In this document: piece after piece, positions 34,557-42,321 of the stretch | How positions within the stretch are numbered: position 1 is the stretch's first letter | Layout: each line of letters begins with the position of its first letter | From: an uncultured Nitrospira sp. | Lineage (GTDB): Bacteria > Nitrospirota > Nitrospiria > Nitrospirales > Nitrospiraceae | Direction: 5' to 3' | Assembly (NCBI GenBank): GCA_902500755.1 | Contig: CABVRV010000004.1 | Coordinates: 20,712-84,711 of the forward strand | Length of the DNA stretch: 64,000 nt | Translations under genes and position numbers: made by a program | The notes under the pieces: model-generated | What the model saw: the letters and a program-made list of their open reading frames with translations, nothing else | The model's database searches: none | Told to the model about the DNA's origin: nothing

Positions 34557-34749
34557 TCCGCCCCACGATTTCCTTGGACACACCATTGGGGCATACTGCC
34601 CCCAGCATTGATGGAGGTGTTCGCGGTGGAGCGAATTGTGAGACGCTGCATCAATGGCTTGATTGGCCAGCCAGGTGTGACCTTTCGTGATGCTGCAAGT
34701 GGATCATGAAAAGGAACGCTGATAACTCTCAGTGCCTCTCGTAATACTT

Positions 34750-34872
34750 TCAGACTCGTGCCAGCCGTTTAAGTATCGGTCCGTACTGTTTTCGCAATTC
34801 CTTCGCAACGGATTTGAGCCGCTGCCGTCCGACGCCGATTTTGGTCTTCTTCGTTGCCGTTGGCTTCTTCAT
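34750..34872 (-). CDS. Small basic ORF, 40 aa
   Basis: The ORF begins ATG at 34872, with AGGATGA upstream at slightly long spacing (11 bases), and encodes a very basic peptide: MKKPTATKKTKIGVGRQRLK, then KELRKQYGPILKRLARV. It starts 16 bases after the stop of the decayed HExxH-gene remnant on the same strand. Its YGPI-x-(K/R)-L ending resembles the YGP(I/V)RL near the C-terminus of that gene family, so it may be a third, shorter trace of the same tail or an independent small protein. Expression is unproven. Confidence 0.4.
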   Translation of the reverse strand: MKKPTATKKTKIGVGRQRLKSVAKELRKQYGPILKRLARV

Positions 34873-34890
34873 AGAATTGTCATCCTGATC

Positions 34891-35000
34891 ACACTTGATA
34901 CCTGTGCTTCAGCCGAATCGGTCCATAGGCTTGGCTGGCTTGCTGAAGCTCTTTGAGGGACTTCCGTAGGGCTGGGCAAAGTGAAACAATCTCCACTCGC
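34891..35000 (-). pseudogene. Remnant of the 3' end of an HExxH-family gene
   Basis: The reverse strand encodes LRKSLKELQQASQAYGPIRL and then a stop at 34891. This matches LRKHIKELQQARQTYGPVRL at the end of the intact HExxH gene (stop at 35756). Nucleotide similarity continues upstream for about 40 bases, with an indel, and then ends. No start or further domains exist, so it is the leftover of a tandem paralogue. Confidence 0.75.
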
Positions 35001-35099
35001 GGCCGTTCGAACTGGCGCTAATCAGTATGCGTTACTGTTCCTGAGTGGAGGCTCTTCTCGAAGACAGGAGTCGGACTGATATGTATGGGCTTGTTATCG

Positions 35100-35687
35100 C
35101 TAGGCCCCCTGCTTCCCCTTCCCTTTCACAACCAGAGCGACTACCTGGAAGAGCTTTTCGACTCGGGCCTTATATTGGTTCATGAACTGAGTCGTCCACA
35201 TCTTGTTATATTCGATAGCCGCACTTTTCTTCATTCCTGCATCTTTTTCTCCGAGCGGAGAGGAGTAGTGCGCAATGAGACGATCAAGCTCATCTTCACC
35301 GAAATTGTTCGAATACGCATGCTTTAAATGGTCGTGGAGAGTCTCAACTTGCCCGATTGATTTTCTGATGTCCTTCAAGAATGCATCAAGCAATTGATCA
35401 ATTTGCTTCTTTTTTTCACCAGCCAGGTTTGGATAGGTACTCACTATGGTTTTTCTTATTTGCTGCTCATAGTCGCTGACATATTTCTGAGTAAGTGAGT
35501 CATATTCCGACTCGAGTTCTGAGACGCGGATGAGTGTAAGCAGTTTTTCGACCTTGATTGCCTTTGGACTTTCAATCGTTGCCGCTTCCGTGGCCATCCC
35601 GCTAGAGGCCAGCGTTACGCAGCATACCCACCCGCACAGAACAGCCCGTGCAATTCTTACATGATGTATCCCTTCCAAGCTATGCAT
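35100..35687 (-). CDS. Secreted DUF2059-like protein
   Basis: The start at 35687 follows AGAGGTGAG. The 195-residue protein has a signal peptide (RAVLCGWVCCVTLASSGMATEA, cleavage near residue 33). The mature domain is helical and carries the DUF2059 pattern LLTLIRVSELESEYD early and NFGEDELDRLIAHYSSPLGEK later. DUF2059 proteins are periplasmic with unknown function. It lies 68 bases downstream of the HExxH gene on the same strand, which suggests a two-gene unit. The basic C-terminus (LVVKGKGKQGA) is unusual. Confidence 0.7.
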   Translation of the reverse strand: MHSLEGIHHVRIARAVLCGWVCCVTLASSGMATEAATIESPKAIKVEKLLTLIRVSELESEYDSLTQKYVSDYEQQIRKTIVSTYPNLAGEKKKQIDQLLDAFLKDIRKSIGQVETLHDHLKHAYSNNFGEDELDRLIAHYSSPLGEKDAGMKKSAAIEYNKMWTTQFMNQYKARVEKLFQVVALVVKGKGKQGA

Positions 35688-35755
35688 AGCCTCACCTCTT
35701 GCGATCGAGTCTACTCCGATTGGACTGATCGTCAAGAAATAGAGCGCTTCTACTG

Positions 35756-37321
35756 TCAGGTTTTACTCAGCCGAACCGGCCCATAGGTCTGCCGAGCTTG
35801 CTGGAGTTCCTTGATGTGTTTCCGTAAGGCTGAACCAAATTGAGAATGTTCCACTTCACGTCTCAATCGTTTGCTCTCACGTTCAACCTGGTCAATCGCC
35901 TCAGCCAACTGCCCAACCAAACGCCGACCAGAACCAGTCAGCCACCCGAGATGATGGTCGGCATAGTGCAGATCTTGAAGGGAATACCGGACAGACGCCA
36001 CTTCCTCCAAGCAACGGAAATGTGCCCGTTGCAGGTCTCGCTGAATCAGACCCGCCTTCTTCCATCTCCCCATCCCGTTTCGTCCCGAACCCCATGACGA
36101 AAGCCGTTGGAACAACAGGGCACCCATGGTGAACGTGAAGGTCGCATGGAGGATGCCACGCAACGGGCGGAGGCTCCGCCTCCACGGTGAGTAGAAGATC
36201 TGTTGGTTATGGTCTCCACGATACATGACGTATTTTCGGAGCAGGAGATTCAAATGGTGATGGCTGTTCTCATGGATGAGATCGTCGATCAAATCGAGGT
36301 TGTCGCGATCGAAACAGTTGATGAACGACAGTCCCGGTCGATGCCGGTAGCTGAAGCTGACAACCCCTTTCGCTTGGAGCGGAACAATACGAGAAGTCAG
36401 CAGCCTGAGCACATCATGGCCCTCAGGCCACGCAAGCTCGATGGTCTGCCAGGCACGAGCAATGCGTTCGACCTGTCGCCGATCGGTCGATTTCACAGTT
36501 CTTGGCTGGCGATCTTTCCCATAGACAAGTGTCGGACCGACGGTGACCGGATCGTGGTCGCTCTGGATGGCGACGGTTGGTGGATGGCAAGCCCACTCCC
36601 ATTGCCCATCCTCTCCCCGACCCGACCAGATCGGTGATACGATGTTGCCGACATTCAGAGTCATACCGGTCGGCTCCACTCGAAACACCACGCGCCCTGA
36701 CGACTGACGCAGTGCTCGCCGGACTTCACTCGGTGCCTGGCACCACGCTTCAGCCATGCCAATCGCGATCGTTCCCGTGATTTCACTACGCTCACAGTTA
36801 TCGGCTAGGGTCCCCGGAACATTCCAATCTCGTACCTTGTGACGGCGGCACCATCTGACCGGCACGGTCGGGTCAAACCACAGGGACTCCTGAGTTAACT
36901 CGTGCACCAACCGCTGGCACAGCGCGAACAACCGTTTCTCTAAGCCACTCGCGTGGGGTTGCCCCGAGGGAAAGAGATCATCCAGGTAGCCATGTTCGAA
37001 AAACTTCTCCCGACACTCGGCTAGTAATTGCTCAGCAAACTCCGGCCGATCCTGTTCCGATTTGAACTGACGGAACACGTCCAAGAGATACACGAGGTCA
37101 TTCAGTGTCTCGATCCATCCGACAACCTTCCAGTTGGAATAGACCTCCGGTGGAAAGGCTGAGCGAAGACTGTCAAGGAAACCGGTTGGAAGCCTTAATT
37201 CTCTGGTCAGATCAACGTGGCCGGCATGCAGTTCTCGACACAGTTCAACAAACAGACATCGCATCGAGAGACGAAACTCATCTCGTAATTTCGCAAGAAG
37301 CAGCGGGTCAAGAAGGCGCAT
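35756..37321 (-). CDS. HExxH-motif protein resembling 2-oxoglutarate/HExxH peptide beta-hydroxylases
   Basis: The 521-residue protein contains DDLIHENSHHHLNLLLRKYV, then IFYSPWRRSLRPLRGILHAT and FTMGALLFQRLSSW. This is the diagnostic pattern of the HExxH putative peptide-modification family: HExxHxxLNxLL, then YxPWRxxxRPLxGxLH. Some members are now described as 2-oxoglutarate-dependent peptide beta-hydroxylases acting on RiPP precursors, using His-Glu-His in place of the usual iron ligands. The N-terminal about 330 residues are helical with a beta insert (GRVVFRVEPTGMTLNVGNIVSPIW) and not recognised. There is no membrane segment. The ATG has no strong ribosome binding site. No obvious precursor, transporter or rSAM partner is adjacent; the nearest tiny ORF is at 34750-34872. 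A tail remnant of a second copy lies at 34891-35000. Confidence 0.7.
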   Translation of the reverse strand: MRLLDPLLLAKLRDEFRLSMRCLFVELCRELHAGHVDLTRELRLPTGFLDSLRSAFPPEVYSNWKVVGWIETLNDLVYLLDVFRQFKSEQDRPEFAEQLLAECREKFFEHGYLDDLFPSGQPHASGLEKRLFALCQRLVHELTQESLWFDPTVPVRWCRRHKVRDWNVPGTLADNCERSEITGTIAIGMAEAWCQAPSEVRRALRQSSGRVVFRVEPTGMTLNVGNIVSPIWSGRGEDGQWEWACHPPTVAIQSDHDPVTVGPTLVYGKDRQPRTVKSTDRRQVERIARAWQTIELAWPEGHDVLRLLTSRIVPLQAKGVVSFSYRHRPGLSFINCFDRDNLDLIDDLIHENSHHHLNLLLRKYVMYRGDHNQQIFYSPWRRSLRPLRGILHATFTFTMGALLFQRLSSWGSGRNGMGRWKKAGLIQRDLQRAHFRCLEEVASVRYSLQDLHYADHHLGWLTGSGRRLVGQLAEAIDQVERESKRLRREVEHSQFGSALRKHIKELQQARQTYGPVRLSKT

Positions 37322-37529
37322 GGTGGAACAGTCACGAGAGAGACACAGGGAGGACTCTAGCGTAGCAGGAACGTTGGCGCAAGCGAGAAGCCGGAGAGTT
37401 GCCTCAAATGCCCTTCCATTTACATGTCTAGATATTCATCCCTTCGACGCTCTAACATGCGGTGAATTGACCGTCTGAGACGGTCGTAACGCAAGGTCAG
37501 CAGCCGTCACCGGGCAGTGGGATTCTCTC

Positions 37530-38981
37530 ATGACGCTACACCGATCGGATCTCGTCCTGGTCTTGGCAGAGATCACTCCTGTGTTACGAGGGGGGTGGAT
37601 TCAGAAGATTCATCAGCCCAGGCCACGCACAATTATCTTTGATATCCGCTCACCGGGTCAGACCCATCGCCTGCTTATCTCCTGCGAACTGGACAGTACT
37701 CGACTCCACCTCACGACCCGTCCTCATCAGAATCCTCCGACGCCTCCCCCATTCTGCCAGTATCTCAGGGCTCACTTCCAAGGGGCCAGACTCGACGAGA
37801 TTCATCAGATCTCGAATGACCGGATTGTTGAGCTTCAGATGACCGGAAAGGAAGGGCCTCACACAATCGTCTGCGAATTGACCGGCCAGAAAGTAGATAT
37901 GCTGGTGCTCGATACTGAGAGGCGCGTGCTCCGCAGTTTGACCAACAAGCGAGACCTTGTCGGCCAGCCCTATGTTCCATCGGTTCGAACTGTAGTTGAA
38001 GGTTTCGAAGGCAAACCCGCCCGTTTCCCAGGAGTGGCCGGCAGTCCATTCCCCGTTTCAACAGCGATCGAGGCATTCTATGAAACTCAGGAAACAGGCG
38101 TTGCTGTCGACCATGCCAAAATAAACAGGGCTCGGTCCCTGAGAAAAACACTCAAGAAAGAACAGCGGTTGATTGAAGCCTGGCGTGGGGATTTAGCCAA
38201 GGCACTCGCCTACAAGGGCTATTCCCGCTATGGTGAATTGCTCAAAGCCAATTTAGGTGCGATCACAAAAGGCCTTGACCGCATCACCCTCATCGATTAC
38301 TTCGATGAGCACTTCCCTGAAGTCACGATTCCGCTCGACCCGACGAAGTCCCCTCACAGCAATATGGACGAGTACTTTCGGAAGCATCGAAAGTACCTGG
38401 CTGCTGAGCGAGAACTTCAACCACGGATCGAACGCGCCGAACAAGAGATAAGAACACTCCAACAAGAACTTCAGGAGATCGCACAGGGGACCTGGACTCC
38501 GCCGACCACACGTCCTCAGCATGAACAGGCGAAAACCCGTGCTCGACTAGTGGCGGGAAGGGAGGTCTCAAGAGGGAGTGATCGACACGGTCCTTTCCGT
38601 CGATTCACCTCGACCGACGGACTTCCGATCTTCGTCGGGCGCAATGCCCGTGAGAACGATGAGCTGACGTTCGGCTTAGCAAAGAGCGAGGATCTCTGGC
38701 TACATGCTCGTGGGACGCCGGGATCTCACGTCGTCGTACGGCTTGCAAAGGGGAGCGCCCCCCCACCCGAAACCCTTCGCGATGCGGCGACCTTGGCACT
38801 CCTCTATAGTGATTTAAAGAAGAGTGGGAAAGGCGAGGTCATCTACACACGGCGTAAATGGGTCAAGAAGGCAACGCGTCAGGCACCCGGTGCCGTCATC
38901 GTCACCCAAGAGAACTCACTGCACATCAGTCTTGATAAGACTCGGCTTGAGGCCCTGAAGAACCGAAACAGCCAAGAATAA
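37530..38981 (+). CDS. rqcH: RqcH/NFACT-family ribosome quality control protein
   Basis: The 483-residue protein has an NFACT-N domain (ITPVLRGGWIQKIHQPRPRTIIFDI), with SNDRIVELQM carrying the conserved Asp-Arg pair needed for tRNA recruitment. A coiled-coil middle follows (YFRKHRKYLAAERELQPRIERAEQEIRTLQQEL), then a C-terminal NFACT-R domain (LPIFVGRNARENDELTF, LWLHARGTPGSHVVVR). RqcH binds split 50S subunits and adds C-terminal alanine tails to stalled chains. It is somewhat shorter than Bacillus RqcH (about 570), mainly in the middle. It is divergent from the HExxH gene, with a 208-base shared upstream region. Confidence 0.9.
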   Translation: MTLHRSDLVLVLAEITPVLRGGWIQKIHQPRPRTIIFDIRSPGQTHRLLISCELDSTRLHLTTRPHQNPPTPPPFCQYLRAHFQGARLDEIHQISNDRIVELQMTGKEGPHTIVCELTGQKVDMLVLDTERRVLRSLTNKRDLVGQPYVPSVRTVVEGFEGKPARFPGVAGSPFPVSTAIEAFYETQETGVAVDHAKINRARSLRKTLKKEQRLIEAWRGDLAKALAYKGYSRYGELLKANLGAITKGLDRITLIDYFDEHFPEVTIPLDPTKSPHSNMDEYFRKHRKYLAAERELQPRIERAEQEIRTLQQELQEIAQGTWTPPTTRPQHEQAKTRARLVAGREVSRGSDRHGPFRRFTSTDGLPIFVGRNARENDELTFGLAKSEDLWLHARGTPGSHVVVRLAKGSAPPPETLRDAATLALLYSDLKKSGKGEVIYTRRKWVKKATRQAPGAVIVTQENSLHISLDKTRLEALKNRNSQE

Positions 38982-39479
38982 CAAGACGACCTTGGCCCAC
39001 TTTCCCACCCGTGTGTTCTCATGCTACAGTGCCCGCATATGAGCACAACTTATTTCCATAGCCGATTGCAAAAGGATCATCCCTAGTCTCATCGCCTGTA
39101 CTGACCTTGGGTTTGAACACAAACTGGATAAGGCACAAGTCAAGGCCTTCGGCGCACACGTCCAAGCTTCCGCTCACGGACTCTGAGTCCTTACGGTTCA
39201 ATCGTGCAGCCAGTATCTTCTCCTCAGCCAAGACACGCTATCGACGAACATCTGCATCGGTGCCTTGCCCTAGCATCAGCGTCTTTGATGCGCGCAGTTC
39301 AGGGTACTCACCCGTCCAGATCGATCTGTCGCTCATCTTTGGACAACAGCCGTTGAATCGGCTGCTCTGCTACCAGGATCGATGCCTATTTGTTTCACCC
39401 GCATGATCAGGTACGATTGCCTCGACTACTTCGTGATTTCCAGCTAGCCGCTTCGCTGTCGTGAGCCGGAGGACACACT
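38982..39479. other. 498-base gap without a supportable gene
   Basis: Frames here are short and have unconvincing composition. On the reverse strand, about 39400 to 39019 reads like damaged coding sequence (VKQIGIDPGS, then ELRASKTLMLGQGTDADVRR, a stop, then LAEEKILAARLNRK), which may be a decayed gene of unknown family. The promoter of the exporter operon must lie at the right end, before the GTG at 39480, but no clear boxes are visible. Confidence 0.4.
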
Positions 39480-40610
39480 GTGAATTACGTCGCACTCAAG
39501 ATGTTGTTCGGCGATCGTGCCAAATATCTCATGTTGCTCTGTGGATTGACCTTCGCCGTGATGCTGATCGTGCAGCAAGGTTCTATTTTCTGGGGCCTCA
39601 TGATGTGGTCCCAAGCCAATATCAGCAATCTCAATGTACCCATCTGGGTCACGGATCCTGGGATCGCCCAAGTAGACGAAGTCAAACCTATCGCCAGCAC
39701 CGCGGTCGACCGAGTCAGAAGCGTCGACGGTGTGGAATGGGCGGTCCCCCTGTACAGAGGTCTGTTGCGAGCTCGTCTCGCCAACGGGGAATACCATCAG
39801 ATCACCTTAACCGGGCTCGAATCAGCGACGCTGATCGGACGCCCCGCTGAGGTCCTTGAGGGTCGGTTCGAGGACATTTTGCAGCCCGATGCCGTGGCCC
39901 TGGATCAATGGGCCGTCGAACGGATGGGGGGACCGACGGTCGTCACAGTCGGAACCATCTTTGAATTGAACGACAAACTCGCCCGTGTTGTGGCGATTGC
40001 CAAAACCCAGAAGAGTTTCACGAATGTCCCCGTCGTATATACCACCTACGAGCGCGCAATCCGCTATGTTCCGCGCGAGCGCCGTACGCTTTCTTATGTA
40101 CTGGCAAAAGCCAGGGACGGAGTTCCCGTTGCAGACGTCATCCAACGTATCCGTGCCGAGACTGGTCTTGGCGCATTCACCGAGGAGGACTTCGGGTTCA
40201 AGACGATCATGTGGGTGCTCAAGAATACTGGGATCGGCATCAACTTCGGCACGACAATTCTGCTCGGATTCATCGTCGGGATGGCCATTGCAGGACAAAC
40301 CTTTTATCTGTTCACCATCGAAAACCTTAAACAGTTTGGCGCGCTGAAGGCAATGGGAGCATCAACCTTCACGCTGGCACGCATGATCTTACTCCAAGCC
40401 TTTACCGTGGGTCTCACCGGCTATGGGGTCGGCGTTGGTCTTGCCACAGCGTTTGGGTTCTTGACGGCGCGAGGCGGTAACTTGCCCTTTGCTGAAACCT
40501 GGCAACTGCTGCTCTTGGTCCTTGTCGCATTACTCACGATCTGCCTCGTGTCGGCATCAGTCAGCATCTTGAAACTCGTGAGACTGGAACCGGCGATTGT
40601 CTTTCGGTGA
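39480..40610 (+). CDS. ABC exporter permease, MacB/FtsX (DevC) type
   Basis: The 376-residue protein has a first membrane helix at about 18-38, a periplasmic domain of about 220 residues (ISNLNVPIWVTDPGIAQVDEVKP, LARVVAIAKTQKSFTNVPVVY), and three more helices after residue 255 (GTTILLGFIVGMAIAGQTFYLF). FGALKAMGASTFTLARMILLQA is the FtsX-type coupling helix. This four-helix layout is that of MacB/DevC permeases that push substrate from the periplasm to an outer-membrane channel. It starts with GTG at 39480 and overlaps the ATPase gene by four bases. Substrates of this group include lipids, glycolipids, antibiotics and peptides; none can be chosen here. Confidence 0.88.
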   Translation: MNYVALKMLFGDRAKYLMLLCGLTFAVMLIVQQGSIFWGLMMWSQANISNLNVPIWVTDPGIAQVDEVKPIASTAVDRVRSVDGVEWAVPLYRGLLRARLANGEYHQITLTGLESATLIGRPAEVLEGRFEDILQPDAVALDQWAVERMGGPTVVTVGTIFELNDKLARVVAIAKTQKSFTNVPVVYTTYERAIRYVPRERRTLSYVLAKARDGVPVADVIQRIRAETGLGAFTEEDFGFKTIMWVLKNTGIGINFGTTILLGFIVGMAIAGQTFYLFTIENLKQFGALKAMGASTFTLARMILLQAFTVGLTGYGVGVGLATAFGFLTARGGNLPFAETWQLLLLVLVALLTICLVSASVSILKLVRLEPAIVFR

Positions 40611-41335
40611 GGGACATGAACGACGACTCACAACCAGCGGCCGTGCGTGCACGGAGTGTGGTGAAATCCTTTGGCAGCGAGGACACCCAGGTCACAGTCT
40701 TGAAAGGAATCGATCTGGATATTTATCTCGGCGAGTTGCTGTTACTCGTGGGAGAATCCGGCGGCGGCAAAACCACCCTCCTCTCTGCCATCGCCGGGAT
40801 TCTCGACATCGATGACGGCCAGATCGATGTGCTGGGCGTTCCCCTCAGCAACTTACCATCCAGCAAGCGGACCCGCTTTCGAGGACAAACCATGGGGTTT
40901 ATCTATCAACAATTCAATTTGCTCCCCGCGCTGACCGCTGCTGAAAACGTCGCCGTCCCTCTTCTGATCCAAAAGATCGGACGTGCCGAGGCCTTGCGGC
41001 GGGCACGAGTCATGCTGAACCGTGTCGGTCTCGGTGATCGTATGGAATTTCTCCCCAAGAATCTCTCCGGCGGTCAGCAGCAGCGCGTCGCGATCGCCCG
41101 CGCCCTGGTCAATGAGCCACGCCTGCTCATCTGTGACGAGCCGACCGCCGCCTTGGACGGACCCAACGGGCAAAAGATCATGAAGCTGCTTCGTGAAGTG
41201 GGGCGCGCACCGGATCGCTGTGTCATCGTCGTCACACATGACAGCCGCATCTTTCACTTCGGCGACCGTATGGCCAACCTCACAGATGGACGCATCGTCA
41301 ACATTGAGCACATCCCACAGGAAGGAACCGCATGA
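40607..41335 (+). CDS. ABC exporter ATP-binding protein (LolD/MacB/DevA type)
   Basis: The 242-residue ATPase has GESGGGKTT (Walker A), QQFNLLPALTAAENV (Q loop), LSGGQQQRVAIARAL (signature) and LLICDEPTAALD (Walker B), then VVTHDSRI (switch His). It belongs to the MacB/LolD/DevA group and powers the adjacent permease. GTG at 40607 overlaps the permease stop as GTGA; ATG at 40616 is the alternative. It overlaps the adaptor gene in an ATGA. Confidence 0.93.
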   Translation: MRDMNDDSQPAAVRARSVVKSFGSEDTQVTVLKGIDLDIYLGELLLLVGESGGGKTTLLSAIAGILDIDDGQIDVLGVPLSNLPSSKRTRFRGQTMGFIYQQFNLLPALTAAENVAVPLLIQKIGRAEALRRARVMLNRVGLGDRMEFLPKNLSGGQQQRVAIARALVNEPRLLICDEPTAALDGPNGQKIMKLLREVGRAPDRCVIVVTHDSRIFHFGDRMANLTDGRIVNIEHIPQEGTA

Positions 41336-42321
41336 TCGTCATGAAACGAATGAGCGTCTGGCTGGCTATTGCAGGCGTGGGGCTCGCAGCATGGGTGCTC
41401 ATGGGTGCAAACCAGAAAGACCCGATGCCTCAGCCGATCTCGGAACCGCCCAGGTCACCTTACCCGCATACCGTCGCGGCCTCCGGCCTCATCGAGGCCG
41501 TAAATGAAAATGTCCGCATCGCTCCCCCGGTCGCCGGGTTGATTACCAAGGTGTTTGTGAAAGTCGGCGACCAAGTCACAGAACAGGCTCCGTTGTTCCA
41601 GCTGGATGATCGAGAACTGCGCGCACAGCTCCTGACCCGTGAAGCCGCCATTCCTCCACTCCAAGCACAGATCGAAGAGCAGAAATATAAAGTCGGCGAC
41701 CTCGAAACCCAATTACAACGTCTCCGATCGGTGCACGATGAGCGAGCCGTGAGCGAAGATGATCTCAAGCGCACCTGGTACGCGCTTGAGATGGCCAAGC
41801 GAGGTGCTCAGCGTGTTCAGGCCACCCTCAAGCAGGCCATGGCTCAACGTGATGAAGTCATGATTCTGCTGGATCGACTGACTGTCCGTGCTCCACGACG
41901 GGGGACGATATTACAAGTGAATTTTCGAGCTGGAGAATATGCCACGTTGGGATCGACTGAACCGTTGATGTTGTTGGGCGAGACTGAGCAGCTGCAGGTC
42001 CGTGCCGACATCGACGAAGTCAACGCCCCACTCGTCGTTCCGCAAGCTGGGGGGACGGCCTCTATCAGATCTCTGGCCGACCATACAATTCCTCTCACCT
42101 TCGTGCGGATCGAGCCCTATGTGATCCCTAAAAAATCGCTCACGGGTGAGAACGCTGAACGAGTCGACACACGGGTGCTGCAAGTCATCTATCGATTTGA
42201 ACGGCCGCCCTTTCCAGTCTATGCCGGGCAACAGGTCGACGTGTTCATTGAACGGCATCCCTCCCCCACATCCGGCGAGACACAACCGTCTCCAGTGGTC
42301 CCCACGGAGCAGCCATCGTGA
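41332..42321 (+). CDS. Periplasmic adaptor (HlyD/DevB-type membrane fusion protein)
   Basis: The 329-residue protein has an N-terminal anchor (VWLAIAGVGLAAWVLMGA). The lipoyl-type half motifs VAASGLIEAVNENVRIAPPVAGLITKVFVKVGDQV and VRAPRRGTILQVNFRAGEYA flank a coiled-coil hairpin of about 110 residues (IEEQKYKVGDLETQLQRLRS). A beta-barrel part follows (ADIDEVNAPLV). It bridges the permease to the outer-membrane channel. It overlaps both neighbours by four bases, so the whole operon is translated as a chain. Confidence 0.91.
   Translation: MIVMKRMSVWLAIAGVGLAAWVLMGANQKDPMPQPISEPPRSPYPHTVAASGLIEAVNENVRIAPPVAGLITKVFVKVGDQVTEQAPLFQLDDRELRAQLLTREAAIPPLQAQIEEQKYKVGDLETQLQRLRSVHDERAVSEDDLKRTWYALEMAKRGAQRVQATLKQAMAQRDEVMILLDRLTVRAPRRGTILQVNFRAGEYATLGSTEPLMLLGETEQLQVRADIDEVNAPLVVPQAGGTASIRSLADHTIPLTFVRIEPYVIPKKSLTGENAERVDTRVLQVIYRFERPPFPVYAGQQVDVFIERHPSPTSGETQPSPVVPTEQPS

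Noticed and set aside
39107-39406. Forward 99-codon frame before the exporter operon
   Set aside because: Ser/Arg-rich composition without domain similarity; it lies opposite the possible decayed reverse-strand gene.
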